Counted from the first letter of the stretch, positions 7,332 through 15,729 are shown. The stretch is DNA of 44,613 nucleotides from Brevinematales bacterium (GCA_013177895.1 JABLXV010000023.1:1-44613); one strand, 5' to 3'. Notes: generated by a model from the sequence alone, not told the origin. A program made the numbers and translations.

Positions 7332-7843
7332 AAGTAATTACGGATGGTTACCAAATCGATTTTACTGATGCCATTTACGCTTTTGTGTTTGATGAAAAAG
7401 ATATTACAAAAACAACATTTCATGGCGCTCCGATGAAAGCGATAGATGTTATTGCAGAATTAGCAAATGAATATTTATTTGTTGAAATTAAAGAATATGA
7501 TAAACCGGAAGAATTTGATGAATCAGTTGACGATACTGATGAAATGGTAAATAAAGCACGACATGATCAATTTAGATGGCTAAAAAACTATTTAAAATAT
7601 AAGTATAGAGATTCATTTTTATATCGTTTTGCTGAGAATAAAGTATCAAAACCTATTCACTATCTTTGTCTTTTAAACTTTGACAATGCTCTTAACATGA
7701 AAATGGCAAAAAGTTTGAGGGCTGAACTCCCAGTAGGAAAAGCTTCTAGGAATTGGAATACTGAAATATCAAAAAGTTGTCAGGTGCTTAATTTAATAGC
7801 ATGGAATCGTAGCTTTCCAAAATGGCCTGCCAAAAAATTATGA
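7328..7843 (+). CDS. putative PD-(D/E)XK-like partner of the ATPase
   Basis: A 171-residue soluble protein that I cannot place in a named family. Residues 37-57 read KAIDVIAELANEYLFVEIKEY. An aspartate (D40), then 12 residues, then E53-I-K55 on a hydrophobic strand is the layout of a PD-(D/E)XK nuclease core. A conserved-looking basic/aromatic helix follows (RHDQFRWLKNYLKYKY, about 79-94). The gene overlaps the ATPase gene by 4 bp (ATGA), so the two are translationally coupled and probably form one system. It shares the same low G+C. Nuclease activity is inferred from the motif only. Confidence 0.8.
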   Translation: MKVITDGYQIDFTDAIYAFVFDEKDITKTTFHGAPMKAIDVIAELANEYLFVEIKEYDKPEEFDESVDDTDEMVNKARHDQFRWLKNYLKYKYRDSFLYRFAENKVSKPIHYLCLLNFDNALNMKMAKSLRAELPVGKASRNWNTEISKSCQVLNLIAWNRSFPKWPAKKL

Positions 7844-7850
7844 GATAATT

Positions 7851-8456
7851 ATGACATTCTTCGATTATTTCCAGTTCATTACAGTAATCGCGTTCATCGG
7901 CACATTGATCGTCCGCGCGCTGACTATCGCCGTCCGGCAGGGAATTGTCCCGGTCGTATTCGGCAACGAAAAGACCCTCGGGCGCAGGATCGTCAACTTA
8001 ATGCTCTTCCCCGCGATGCTGTACTGGCTGTACGAAATAATCAACGCCTCCCTGCATCTGGGCATCCGCCTCCTGCCGGGCTTGATGTACACGTCCCTAT
8101 TCGGCCACATCGCGCCCATGATCGTCGGATGCGTACTGATCACCGCCGGATTCGTCCTTTTCGTCACCGCTGCTATTCAAATGGGCGGGTCGTTCAGAAT
8201 TGGTATCGACGAGAAACACCCCGGCGGGCTGGTCACATCGGGGGTATTTTCCTTCTCGCGGAATCCGATCTACCTGTTCTTTTTCTCGTTCTCGACGGGG
8301 ATATTTCTGCTCAACGGCTCAATTATTTTCCTCGTATGGATATGCATCTTCGTCCCGATTATCCATTCGCAGGCGCTCTCGGAGGAAAGTTTCCTCGAAT
8401 CGCGTTTCGGCGACAGTTACCGCAATTACATGAAACGAGTCCGGAGGTATCTATGA
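7851..8456 (+). CDS. ICMT/PEMT-like membrane methyltransferase
   Basis: A 201-residue integral membrane protein with about five hydrophobic segments. Its C-terminal part matches the isoprenylcysteine carboxyl methyltransferase / phospholipid N-methyltransferase fold: GGSFRIGIDEKHPGGLVTSG (about 120-139), then FSFSRNPIYLFFF. It ends with EESFLESRFGDSYRNYMKRV, the usual E-E-x-x-L-x-x-x-F-G-x-x-Y-x-x-Y signature. These enzymes use S-adenosylmethionine; bacterial substrates are mostly unknown. It starts 7 bp after the nuclease-like gene but has the host base composition, so it is probably not part of the transferred module. The ribosome-binding site is weak (GAGAT). Confidence 0.82.
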   Translation: MTFFDYFQFITVIAFIGTLIVRALTIAVRQGIVPVVFGNEKTLGRRIVNLMLFPAMLYWLYEIINASLHLGIRLLPGLMYTSLFGHIAPMIVGCVLITAGFVLFVTAAIQMGGSFRIGIDEKHPGGLVTSGVFSFSRNPIYLFFFSFSTGIFLLNGSIIFLVWICIFVPIIHSQALSEESFLESRFGDSYRNYMKRVRRYL

Positions 8457-8917
8457 GTTTCACGATAAGAGCCGCGTCGCCGGAGGACTATCCCGCGATA
8501 TACGATCTCCAGAAGCTCGCGTATATCACCGAAGCGGAAATCTATAACGACTATACGATTCCCCCGCTCGTGCAGACGTTCGACGAGATGGCCGCCGAGT
8601 GCGCGGAAAAGATCACGCTGATCGCGGATACCGGCGGGATACTCGCCGGATCGTTACGGGCAATGCTCGACGAAAAGGGTACCTGTCATATCGGCAGGGT
8701 GATGACTCACCCCGATTACCGCGGCAGAGGTATCGCGTCCGAACTGATGCGCCAAATCGAACGGGAGTTTCCGGGAGCGCGGCGATTCGAACTCTACGCG
8801 GGAGAATTGAGCGCGAATAATATCCGGCTCTACGAGCATCTCGGGTATCGCGCTTATTCCGTCAAGCCCCTGAGCGATACCATCAACCTCGTCTATATGG
8901 AGAAACTCCCCCTCTGA
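8453..8917 (+). CDS. GNAT-family N-acetyltransferase
   Basis: A 154-residue GCN5-related acetyltransferase. It has the N-terminal RAASPEDYPAIYDL helix, and the acetyl-CoA-binding motif A reads HIGRVMTHPDYRGRGIASEL (about 76-95, Q/RxxGxG/A as RGRGIA). Motif B reads FELYAGELSANNIRLYEHLG. The acceptor cannot be told from the sequence. The ATG overlaps the stop of the ICMT-like gene (ATGA) and follows CCGGAGGTATCT, so this start was chosen over an upstream reading-frame extension into the preceding gene. It is last in this transcription unit and is followed by a repeat element. Confidence 0.9.
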   Translation: MSFTIRAASPEDYPAIYDLQKLAYITEAEIYNDYTIPPLVQTFDEMAAECAEKITLIADTGGILAGSLRAMLDEKGTCHIGRVMTHPDYRGRGIASELMRQIEREFPGARRFELYAGELSANNIRLYEHLGYRAYSVKPLSDTINLVYMEKLPL

Positions 8918-8921
8918 GGCG

Positions 8922-9084
8922 TGTTGACAAACTGTTTTTTGTCACTGCGATGCGTCATGGTGAGCTTGTCGAACCATTGCCGAAACAATCTATTTTATTA
9001 ATGTGTATAATATTATATAGACTGCTTCTTCGCATTGCTCATCGCAGTGACGGAAAATAGTTAAATTTCCGTCTTCGTCAACCC
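8922..9084. repeat. MITE-like inverted-repeat element, copy 1
   Basis: A 163-bp non-coding element. Its ends are near-complementary (GTTGACAAACTG on the left, CTTCGTCAAC on the right), and a second internal pair reads GTCACTGCGATG against CATCGCAGTGAC. It also carries a palindrome of the form CATGGTGAGCTTGTCGAACCATTG. The same layout recurs at 25601-25765 and 43492-43656. Confidence 0.75.
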
Positions 9085-9142
9085 GCCCTGACTGAGGGTT
9101 ATCTTTATTTATCCACTCATTTATATTAAAAGAATTTCCCTC

Positions 9143-9170
9143 TTGACTAAACAAATCCTTAACCTATAAT
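9143..9170 (+). promoter_or_regulatory. promoter of the acyl-CoA synthetase gene
   Basis: TTGACT (9143-9148), 16 bp, TATAAT (9165-9170), 36 nt before the start codon. Confidence 0.75.
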
Positions 9171-9206
9171 AAAACGTCTTTGTTATTCAATTTTTGGAGG
9201 TGGCAA

Positions 9207-10940
9207 ATGGAAATCAAGACTTTTCAGGAGTATGTGAATTATATCGGTATCTACGGCAGTAAAACCGTCAGCCAGATGAAAGGGGCGGACGACCAATATA
9301 AGAAATACAGTTATGACGAACTGAAACGAAACGCGAAACTGGTATCCGTATATCTGGAACGCGTCAAACATATCGGAAAGGGCGGGTTCGCCTCGATCTA
9401 TTCGGAAAATCGTCCCGAGTGGATGATGGCTTATTTTGGGATTGTTTATAACGGCGTATGGGCTGTGCCTCTCGACGCGCGTCTGACCGACCGCGAGGTA
9501 AAAAACCTCGTCCTCGACTGCGGGGTGCGGGTCATGTTCCTGTCCAAGTCATGCTACGAGAATCTGATCGCCGAACCGGAGCTGATTTCACATATTCAGG
9601 AATTCATCATCTTCGACCCGAATGAGGAAATGCTGAAAAATAAAAAGATTAAAAGTTTCGAGTCGATTATGGAGGAAGGCCGGAAGTACGAGCTCAAGGA
9701 TCATCCGGTGAAGCCCCAGGACGTCGCTTCCCTCATCTATACATCCGGCACGACCGGCAAACCCAAGGGAGTTCTGCTCACCCACGCGAACTTCGCGTCT
9801 CAGGTCAACTCCCTCCAGCACGCTGTACCTCTCACATCGGAAGACAACCAGCTCAGCGTACTCCCGCTCCATCATACCTTCGAGTTCAGCGTCGAACTGG
9901 CGGTGATGTTCAAAGGGGGTACGGAAACCTACGCAGAATCGCTCAAACCGAATAAAATGCTCGCCAATGTCGCCGAAACAGGGGTTACCATCATGGTCGG
10001 CGTACCGCTGTTATTTGAAAAAATATACGAAGGGATAATGCGGAATATCCGCGCCCTGCCGTTCCCTACCCGTCAGATCGTGCTTCTCCTGTTCGGGATT
10101 GCGGGCGCTCTCACAAAGCCCACCGACGGAAAATCCGGAAAGAAACTGATGAAAATGATCCGTCAGAAAGCGCATCTCGATAAAGTAAAATTCATGATCT
10201 CCGGCGCCGCTCCTTTGAGCCAAAAGGTAGCGCAGGGATTCAAGATACTCGGGTTCACGCTGCTGAACGGGTACGGACTGACCGAATCCTCCCCGGTCGT
10301 ATCGGTGAACCGTCTCGAGAAAAAAATCCGCAACGAGACGGTCGGTATCCCGATTAAGGATGTGGAAGTGATGATCAATTCGCCGGATGTCGAGGGACAC
10401 GGCGAAGTACTGGTCAGAGGTCCGAATATCATGCAGGGGTACTACCGGAATAAAAAGGCCACCGATGAAGTGATCGATAAGGACGGATGGCTGCATACCG
10501 GGGATATCGGGAAACTGGATACGCTCAACGGCGATCAGTACCTGCATATCACCGGGAGAAGCAAGAGCATGATTGTCACCAAGGGCGGAAAGAATGTCTA
10601 TCCCGAGGAGATCGAGGAACTGATCAATAACTGTCCGAGCGTGCTCGAATCGATCGTTATCGGAGTACCGGAGAGTCAGGACAGCAAAGGGGAAAGCATC
10701 TACGCGTATATCGTACCGAACTACGAATACTTTGATACTCTTGCGAAAACGCAGGGATTTAGGAATACGGAAGATAATATCGAGAAACATCTGGATAAGG
10801 AAGTGCGCGAGGTCAACCGGATGCTCAAGGATTACCAGAAGATTCAGGGCTTCCGTATCCGCCGCGAAGAGTTCCAGAAAACGTCGACCAAGAAGATCAA
10901 GCGTTACCTGTTCTCCGGCAAGGACTATATGAACCTTTAG
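9207..10940 (+). CDS. long-chain acyl-CoA synthetase (AMP-forming)
   Basis: A 577-residue adenylate-forming enzyme that activates a fatty acid with ATP and transfers it to CoA. Motifs are all present: the phosphate-binding loop LIYTSGTTGKPKGVLLTHAN (about 168-187), LNGYGLTESSP (about 352-362), the hinge region with DGWLHTGDIGKLD (about 428-440), and the C-terminal catalytic lysine region TSTKKIKRYLF. The length fits FadD/FACL proteins. The start ATG (9207) follows TTGGAGG at a good distance; an upstream extension of nine codons passes through that site. It is transcribed alone from a near-consensus promoter. The substrate chain length is inferred from family likeness only. Confidence 0.93.
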   Translation: MEIKTFQEYVNYIGIYGSKTVSQMKGADDQYKKYSYDELKRNAKLVSVYLERVKHIGKGGFASIYSENRPEWMMAYFGIVYNGVWAVPLDARLTDREVKNLVLDCGVRVMFLSKSCYENLIAEPELISHIQEFIIFDPNEEMLKNKKIKSFESIMEEGRKYELKDHPVKPQDVASLIYTSGTTGKPKGVLLTHANFASQVNSLQHAVPLTSEDNQLSVLPLHHTFEFSVELAVMFKGGTETYAESLKPNKMLANVAETGVTIMVGVPLLFEKIYEGIMRNIRALPFPTRQIVLLLFGIAGALTKPTDGKSGKKLMKMIRQKAHLDKVKFMISGAAPLSQKVAQGFKILGFTLLNGYGLTESSPVVSVNRLEKKIRNETVGIPIKDVEVMINSPDVEGHGEVLVRGPNIMQGYYRNKKATDEVIDKDGWLHTGDIGKLDTLNGDQYLHITGRSKSMIVTKGGKNVYPEEIEELINNCPSVLESIVIGVPESQDSKGESIYAYIVPNYEYFDTLAKTQGFRNTEDNIEKHLDKEVREVNRMLKDYQKIQGFRIRREEFQKTSTKKIKRYLFSGKDYMNL

Positions 10941-10949
10941 GAATAAAGT

Positions 10950-10978
10950 TTGATATAAACTAACATTACGGCTATAAT
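10950..10978 (+). promoter_or_regulatory. promoter of the glycosyltransferase-mtnA-glgD-like operon
   Basis: TTGATA (10950-10955), 17 bp, TATAAT (10973-10978). It is followed by a leader of about 90 nt before the first ATG. Confidence 0.78.
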
Positions 10979-11072
10979 ATATATTAAGATAGCACCGGAA
11001 ATAGAGGGGAATCGGCTATTCTTATCCATGCAATAATTTCCTCATCTTCCGGCAGATTTTTAAGGAGCCCGA

Positions 11073-11819
11073 ATGATTCCGCTGCCAGTGAAATTTTTCG
11101 GTTTGAAGGTAACCCCGATCGACCGCGATACGCTCCGGGAGCACCTGATTCAAACCCTGTTCGAGAAAGGAAAGTTCAGGGCCATCATCCTTGACGAGAA
11201 AAAGCTGTTCCACACCATTTTCGATAAACAATTCCGTGAAATCGTCAACAGCGCGGAAATCGTGCTATGCGCGTCTCAGACTGTGCGATGGGTCGCGAAG
11301 CTATTCACAAAAAAGAAAGTCCCGATAATACTGCCGGTTACCCTGATGCTCGACCTTCTCCGCGCGTCGGAGGAAATGAGCTATACGATATTCCTGTTCG
11401 GCGGCAACCGCCAGATCAGCAGTCTGACTCTGAACGTCATCAGGAAATCGTTCCCGCAGGTGCGGATAGTCGGTAATTACCCGTCGAATATCTCCGCGGA
11501 GGAGCTGGAAAATGTCCAGATCGCAATCCGTAAAAGCGCCCCGCAGATATTTTTCGCGGGCCTGAACGGCGGGATGAAGCAGGAGATATGGCTGACCGGA
11601 CAGGAGCCGAACCTCACCAATTCGGTCATTGTCGGCGCCGACGACGCGTTCCGGGTGATCGCGGGACGTCAGCAGATGCCCCCGATCTGGGTACAGCAGA
11701 AAGAATGGACGGGGGTTTACCGGATCCTGAGAAACCCGTTTAACTTCGCGCGGATATTCAGGATATTCATCATCGTTATCGTCAGTCTCTACCGGAAAAT
11801 CTTCCGCCGAGAAACCTGA
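11073..11819 (+). CDS. WecG/TagA/CpsF-family glycosyltransferase
   Basis: A 248-residue protein of glycosyltransferase family 26, the group that transfers ManNAc-type sugars onto undecaprenyl-linked intermediates for teichoic acids, enterobacterial common antigen or capsules. Visible features are FGLKVTPIDRD at the start, YTIFLFGGNRQISSLTLNVI (about 106-125), the FFAGLNGGMKQEIWL loop that corresponds to the family's GxPKQE-W motif, and NSVIVGADDAFRVIAGRQ. The C-terminus is a basic amphipathic and then hydrophobic tail (IFRIFIIVIVSLYRK) that would attach to the membrane. The usual PxQE lysine and tryptophan context is slightly degenerate. The ATG follows AAGGAG; its TGA overlaps the mtnA start (TGATG). 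Confidence 0.85.
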   Translation: MIPLPVKFFGLKVTPIDRDTLREHLIQTLFEKGKFRAIILDEKKLFHTIFDKQFREIVNSAEIVLCASQTVRWVAKLFTKKKVPIILPVTLMLDLLRASEEMSYTIFLFGGNRQISSLTLNVIRKSFPQVRIVGNYPSNISAEELENVQIAIRKSAPQIFFAGLNGGMKQEIWLTGQEPNLTNSVIVGADDAFRVIAGRQQMPPIWVQQKEWTGVYRILRNPFNFARIFRIFIIVIVSLYRKIFRRET

Positions 11820-12862
11820 TGTCCCCCGAACCGGTCATACGGCATATCTACCTCGACGGCCGCGAACTGGTGATACTCGACCAACGCGCGTTACCGTCGG
11901 CGGAACGCCTCCTGCGCCTGAAGAACGCGGAGGAGATATACGACGCGATTAAGACTCTCGCGGTACGCGGAGCCCCGGCGATCGGGATCGCGGCGGCATA
12001 CGGAGTTTACGTCCATCTCGCGAATCAGGATTCGTTTACTATAGACGGTGCGCTGGCGGCAGTGAACCTGCTCAAGTCCGCGCGACCCACGGCATACAAT
12101 TTATTTTATACGCTCGGGCGGCAGGAAAAAATCATCCGCTCGGGCATAGACTCCCGGGCGATGCTCGACAGGCTTCGGGACGAGGCTCTGCGGATACACC
12201 GTGAAGACCTCGAACAAAGCGCGAGGATCGCGGAGTACGGCGCGGGGCTGATTCATGACGGGGACGGGATTATCGGCCATTGCAACGCCGGGGGATTGGC
12301 TACCGGCGGTAACGGCACGTCTCTCGCGCTGATTTACGGAGCGCACCGCGCGGGGAAACATATCAGGGTCTATGTCGACGAGACCCGTCCGCTGCTTCAG
12401 GGCGCGCGTCTGACGGCATGGGAACTCGAACGGGCGGGGGTGCCCTACGAGATTATCACCGACAGTATGGCGGGCGCGGTGATGCAAAGCGGCATGGCGA
12501 ATATCGTGCTGGTCGGCGCAGACCGTATCGCGATGAACGGGGATTTCGCGAACAAGATCGGGACATACAGTCTCGCGGTGCTGGCGAAGTATCACGGGAT
12601 CGGCTTCTATACGGCCGCCCCGGTTTCCACGTTCGACCCGGATACGACGGACGGGAAATCGATACCGATAGAACAGCGCGACCCTATCGAGGTGCTCGAG
12701 TTCGCGGGAGTACGTACCGCCCCGAAGGGCGCGAATGCGTATAATCCGGCGTTCGACGTCACCCCGTCGGAACTGTTAAGCGGGATTGTCTGCGACAGGG
12801 GATTAATTACCCCGCCGTTCGCGGAGAATATTATAAAAATGAGAGATCAGGAGCTGGAATGA
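11819..12862 (+). CDS. mtnA: S-methyl-5-thioribose-1-phosphate isomerase
   Basis: A 347-residue MtnA, which isomerises methylthioribose 1-phosphate to methylthioribulose 1-phosphate in methionine salvage. Family motifs are VRGAPAIGIAAAYG (about 49-62), GHCNAGGLATGG with the catalytic cysteine (about 157), VDETRPLLQGARLTAWEL, and GADRIAMNGDFANKIGTY with the catalytic aspartate. It is related to eIF2B subunits, but these motifs are those of MtnA. It overlaps both neighbours by 1-4 bp and is part of an operon with the WecG-like and GlgD-like genes. No other salvage genes are in the window, so a role in a nucleoside or deoxyribose shunt is possible. Confidence 0.93.
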   Translation: MSPEPVIRHIYLDGRELVILDQRALPSAERLLRLKNAEEIYDAIKTLAVRGAPAIGIAAAYGVYVHLANQDSFTIDGALAAVNLLKSARPTAYNLFYTLGRQEKIIRSGIDSRAMLDRLRDEALRIHREDLEQSARIAEYGAGLIHDGDGIIGHCNAGGLATGGNGTSLALIYGAHRAGKHIRVYVDETRPLLQGARLTAWELERAGVPYEIITDSMAGAVMQSGMANIVLVGADRIAMNGDFANKIGTYSLAVLAKYHGIGFYTAAPVSTFDPDTTDGKSIPIEQRDPIEVLEFAGVRTAPKGANAYNPAFDVTPSELLSGIVCDRGLITPPFAENIIKMRDQELE

Positions 12863-14034
12863 GTATCTTCGGCGGAAAAAAACGGCTGAATCTGGGAATA
12901 ATTATCGGGAATACCTACGGGGGATTCCTCTCGTTCGACGAATATGTCAATCACTTCCTCCTCCCGTTCTCGCCGCGATTCCGCACCATCGACTTCGCGA
13001 TCTCGACCCTGAACTCGGTAGGCGTGAAGGATTTCCTCGTCTTCGCGGACAAGGATAAAGAAATCATCGCGCGTTATCTGATGAATAGCTGGCCGTTCCT
13101 GGACTTCTACGTATTCGATAAAATCGACCTCAAGAGCGAGTTCATGGAATTCTTCGAGGAATACTCCAAGCAGAACCAGATCAGTATGGTCGGGGTGACG
13201 CACGGGGGCTTCCCGGTATGGTTCAATCTCCAGCACTACCACCAGCAGTATTCGAAGCATAAATATTCGGTCATGCGATGGGGCGAAGGGAAAAATGCCG
13301 CGTATCCGCTCATCATTCTCGAAAAGGGACAGTTTGTTAAGAAGATGAGTTCGATCATCGAGAAAAACGATATGCTGATCAATGTCGAAAAAATGCGCGA
13401 CGAGGTCGACCCGGAGATGGAGGTGATCGATATTGCCGACGGGTATGTTATCCCGATAAAAAATATCTCTGAGTTCTATAAGCTCCATATCAATATGATC
13501 GACCAATATCTCGAATATGACCAGTTTAACGCGTATGTCCCGATTCGCGGCGACAAGGCGCGTCTGGTTCCGGCGACAATCGCGCGCGGGGCGCATTTTA
13601 TGCACTCCATCGTCGGTGAAAATTCCGACGTATCCGGCAAGATTCAGGATTCGGTGATTTTCTCCAACGTCCGTGTCGCCCCCACCGCGGTCATTAAAAA
13701 TTCCATCATTATGCCCGGTAACCATATCGGGGCGGGCGCGGTCATCCAGAACACGATCGTCGACGAATTCTCCGGGGATAACTCGATCCCCAATATCGAG
13801 CGGAATGTCGTGATCGGCAACCCCAAACCGTCGCAGAAGAACGAGACCTACCCCGGCATCCTCAACTTCGGGGTGACGCTGATCGGCAAGGATGTGGTGA
13901 TCCCCGCGCGTACCGAGATCGGCGGAAACTGCTATATCGAGAGCTTTGTGAAGCCCGGTAAGATCGCCGCTGTCAGGAGTCTGTCCGACGGGAAATCGAT
14001 CCTTCAGGACGAGGAAATTCCACCCGCTGAGTAG
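12859..14034 (+). CDS. degenerate GlgC/GlgD-like nucleotidyltransferase with beta-helix domain
   Basis: A 391-residue homologue of glucose-1-phosphate adenylyltransferase. The region after residue 35 follows the family (SPRFRTIDFAISTLNSVGV), and residues about 245-375 form a left-handed beta-helix of hexapeptide repeats (HSIVGENSDVSGKIQDSVIF, then IIMPGNHIGAGAVIQNTIVD). The N-terminal catalytic loop GGxGTRL is absent: the protein reads LGIIIGNTYGGFLSFDEYV there. The loss resembles GlgD, the regulatory partner of GlgC in Firmicutes, so I expect a non-catalytic subunit or a binding protein. No glgC lies in the window. Its ATG overlaps the mtnA stop by 4 bp (ATGA). The operon context with a glycosyltransferase suggests a role in sugar supply. 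Confidence 0.8.
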   Translation: MSIFGGKKRLNLGIIIGNTYGGFLSFDEYVNHFLLPFSPRFRTIDFAISTLNSVGVKDFLVFADKDKEIIARYLMNSWPFLDFYVFDKIDLKSEFMEFFEEYSKQNQISMVGVTHGGFPVWFNLQHYHQQYSKHKYSVMRWGEGKNAAYPLIILEKGQFVKKMSSIIEKNDMLINVEKMRDEVDPEMEVIDIADGYVIPIKNISEFYKLHINMIDQYLEYDQFNAYVPIRGDKARLVPATIARGAHFMHSIVGENSDVSGKIQDSVIFSNVRVAPTAVIKNSIIMPGNHIGAGAVIQNTIVDEFSGDNSIPNIERNVVIGNPKPSQKNETYPGILNFGVTLIGKDVVIPARTEIGGNCYIESFVKPGKIAAVRSLSDGKSILQDEEIPPAE

Positions 14035-14044
14035 ATGCAATACA

Positions 14045-14180
14045 CACTTCGACAAGCTTCGGCTTCGCTCAGCACAAGGCTTAGGGTGACAAACTTCGGC
14101 TCGCTTCGGCTTCGCTCAGCGAAAGGCTCGGTGTGACGTGATTCACTACGCTTCGGCTTCGCTCAGCGTCCGGCTCATCA
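14045..14180. repeat. cluster of three short GC-rich repeats
   Basis: CTTCGGCTTCGCTCAGC occurs three times at intervals of about 50-60 bp, each followed by a short (A)AGGCT(C/T)-type sequence. No gene is visible. With the two hairpin elements that follow, it fills most of the 415-bp gap between the GlgD-like and CsgG-like genes. Confidence 0.7.
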
Positions 14181-14194
14181 TACCACTCTCTCGC

Positions 14195-14257
14195 ATCACG
14201 GGCTAAATATAAATAATATCGCATAGTTCTATTTCGGGGTAAGTGTACGCACTACAC
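14195..14257 (+). repeat. GGGCTA/TCGGGG hairpin element, copy 1
   Basis: ATCACGGGCTA (14195-14205), 28 nt, TCGGGG (14234-14239), then the hairpin GTGTA-CGCAC-TACAC. It has the same orientation as the next gene. See the finding on this repeat family. Confidence 0.75.
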
Positions 14258-14295
14258 GCAGGTCACATGTCACGTCTTTTCCGGCTCGCCACTTC

Positions 14296-14358
14296 ATCAC
14301 GGGCTATCTCTTTATCATGGTATTTAGTCTGACATCGGGGTTAGCCTGCGTAGCAGGC
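14296..14358 (+). repeat. GGGCTA/TCGGGG hairpin element, copy 2
   Basis: ATCACGGGCTA (14296-14306), 28 nt, TCGGGGTTAG (14335-14344), then the 6-bp hairpin GCCTGC-GTA-GCAGGC. A second small hairpin (AGTAC-ACGAA-GTACT) follows before the promoter of the CsgG-like gene. Confidence 0.8.
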
Positions 14359-14394
14359 GCAGTACACGAAGTACTATTTTCATACCTCAATCAC

Positions 14395-14423
14395 TTGATA
14401 CCGCGCGTTTTTTGCGTTATGAT
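14395..14423 (+). promoter_or_regulatory. promoter of the CsgG-like gene
   Basis: TTGATA (14395-14400), 17 bp, TATGAT (14418-14423), about 27 nt before the ATG. Confidence 0.7.
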
Positions 14424-14449
14424 ATTCTAGCAAGAAATCGGAGGATAAA

Positions 14450-15625
14450 ATGAAACGTATTCTGATAGCGGTGCTATTCGTCGCCGCGATAACGGGGGTT
14501 TCGTCCGGGAAGGACGTCGTATCGGTCATGTATTTCGATAACACCACGGGAAATAAAAACTTCGAATGGCTCCGCAAGGCTATCGCGGATATGCTGATTA
14601 CCGATATTTCCGAATCGTCGGAAATCGAGGTAGTCGAACGCGAGAACCTCCAGAAAATAATCGAGGAACAGAAGCTGTCGCTCGCGGGGCTTGTCGACGA
14701 GGATCAGGCGATCAAGATCGGCCAGATGCTGAACGCGAAAAAGATGATCTACGGCGCGTTCGTGATCAGCGGGAACGACGTGCGTATAGACGGGAAAATC
14801 ACCGACACCGAGAGCGGAAAAATTCTCGCGACCTTCTCGTCGAAGGGGATAGTGAAAAATATCCTGAACCTTCAGAACGATCTTGCCGGTAAGGCGTTGA
14901 CAGCGATGGGGATAAAAAAGCCCCAGATACTTGCGACGCCGCAGGCATTCGCGTTCGAGGCAGTAAAAACGTACTATGAGGGACTCGACCTTCTCGACAA
15001 AGGGGTCGCGGACGAGGCGCTCAAGAAGTTCCAGGAAGCCAGCGCCTACGACCCGACCTATCTGAAACCCTACGCGGGCATCGAGGAATCGTATAAATTC
15101 CTGAAAGACTTCAAGATGATGCGCTACCAGAAAGAGATCAACGATTTATACTATAAAATTCACCAGATGGAAGTACGCCTGAACGATCCCAAATGGATGA
15201 CGTTCGGCGACCTGATATCGACCCCGGAGTACGCGCAGTTGAGTAAGCAGGACTCCGACGCGGCGTTCAAGAAATTCTACGCTTATTATCAGGGCGACAC
15301 TCCGGCAATACTAACATGGAACCTCCAGAACGCGGTGATGGAGCTCGGCGGGATGTATGAGGAATATTTCGGCGATACCAATAAAGAAGCCTCGCTCTAC
15401 CAGGAGGTTATCAATATCGCGGATAAATCCGCCCCCAAGTTCAAGAAGGATAAATTCCTGCCGGAAATCATCTACCAGAAACTTCTCGCCCTCGTGTACC
15501 TCGAAAAATGGACGGAAGCCAAGACGGTCTGCGAGGACCTGATGGTGAATTTTTCGGATTACCGGATGATGTGGGCGGTGGAGGATATGTATGAACGGGC
15601 GCTGGAGCATCTCAAGGGGAAATAA
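14450..15625 (+). CDS. exported CsgG/FlgO-like protein with TPR-like C-terminal half
   Basis: A 391-residue protein with a cleavable signal peptide (residues 1-20, KRILIAVLFVAAITGVSSG). The next 130 residues match the CsgG/TolB-N-like fold: VVSVMYFDNTTGNKNFEWLR, SEIEVVERENLQKIIEEQ and AKKMIYGAFVISGNDVRIDG. This pattern is typical of periplasmic proteins that sum up 'penicillin-binding/CsgG' domains in spirochaetes and relatives. The second half (about 165-391) is helical with TPR-like repeats (AVKTYYEGLDLLDKGVADEA, LKKFQEASAYDPTYLKPYAG). There is no lipobox cysteine. The ATG follows CGGAGGATAAA. It stands alone with its own promoter. Role unknown; an outer-membrane or flagellar accessory (FlgO-like) function is a guess. 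Confidence 0.8.
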   Translation: MKRILIAVLFVAAITGVSSGKDVVSVMYFDNTTGNKNFEWLRKAIADMLITDISESSEIEVVERENLQKIIEEQKLSLAGLVDEDQAIKIGQMLNAKKMIYGAFVISGNDVRIDGKITDTESGKILATFSSKGIVKNILNLQNDLAGKALTAMGIKKPQILATPQAFAFEAVKTYYEGLDLLDKGVADEALKKFQEASAYDPTYLKPYAGIEESYKFLKDFKMMRYQKEINDLYYKIHQMEVRLNDPKWMTFGDLISTPEYAQLSKQDSDAAFKKFYAYYQGDTPAILTWNLQNAVMELGGMYEEYFGDTNKEASLYQEVINIADKSAPKFKKDKFLPEIIYQKLLALVYLEKWTEAKTVCEDLMVNFSDYRMMWAVEDMYERALEHLKGK

Positions 15626-15676
15626 GCGGCTGAGCGGCATTTGACATTGATATGATATAGAACTCCCATAAAATAA

Positions 15677-15701
15677 GGGGGGGCTCGCGATGAGTCCCCC
15701 C
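15677..15701 (-). terminator. terminator downstream of flgJ
   Basis: A ten-base-pair stem (GGGGGG plus one G-T pair plus CTC, with GAG...CCCCCC) around GCGAT. On the minus strand it is followed by TTATTTTAT, as expected for a rho-independent terminator 28 bp past flgJ. It also lies 51 bp past the CsgG-like gene and may serve both, though the plus side has no T run. Confidence 0.7.
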
Positions 15702-15729
15702 TGCGTATATAAAGGCAGATTTCGTTCGG

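Noticed and set aside
6294-7843. Assigning the ATPase pair to Septu, Gabija, PARIS or an OLD nuclease
   Set aside because: No HNH, UvrD-like helicase, DUF4435/TOPRIM or TOPRIM domain is visible in either protein, so naming a known system would go beyond the evidence.
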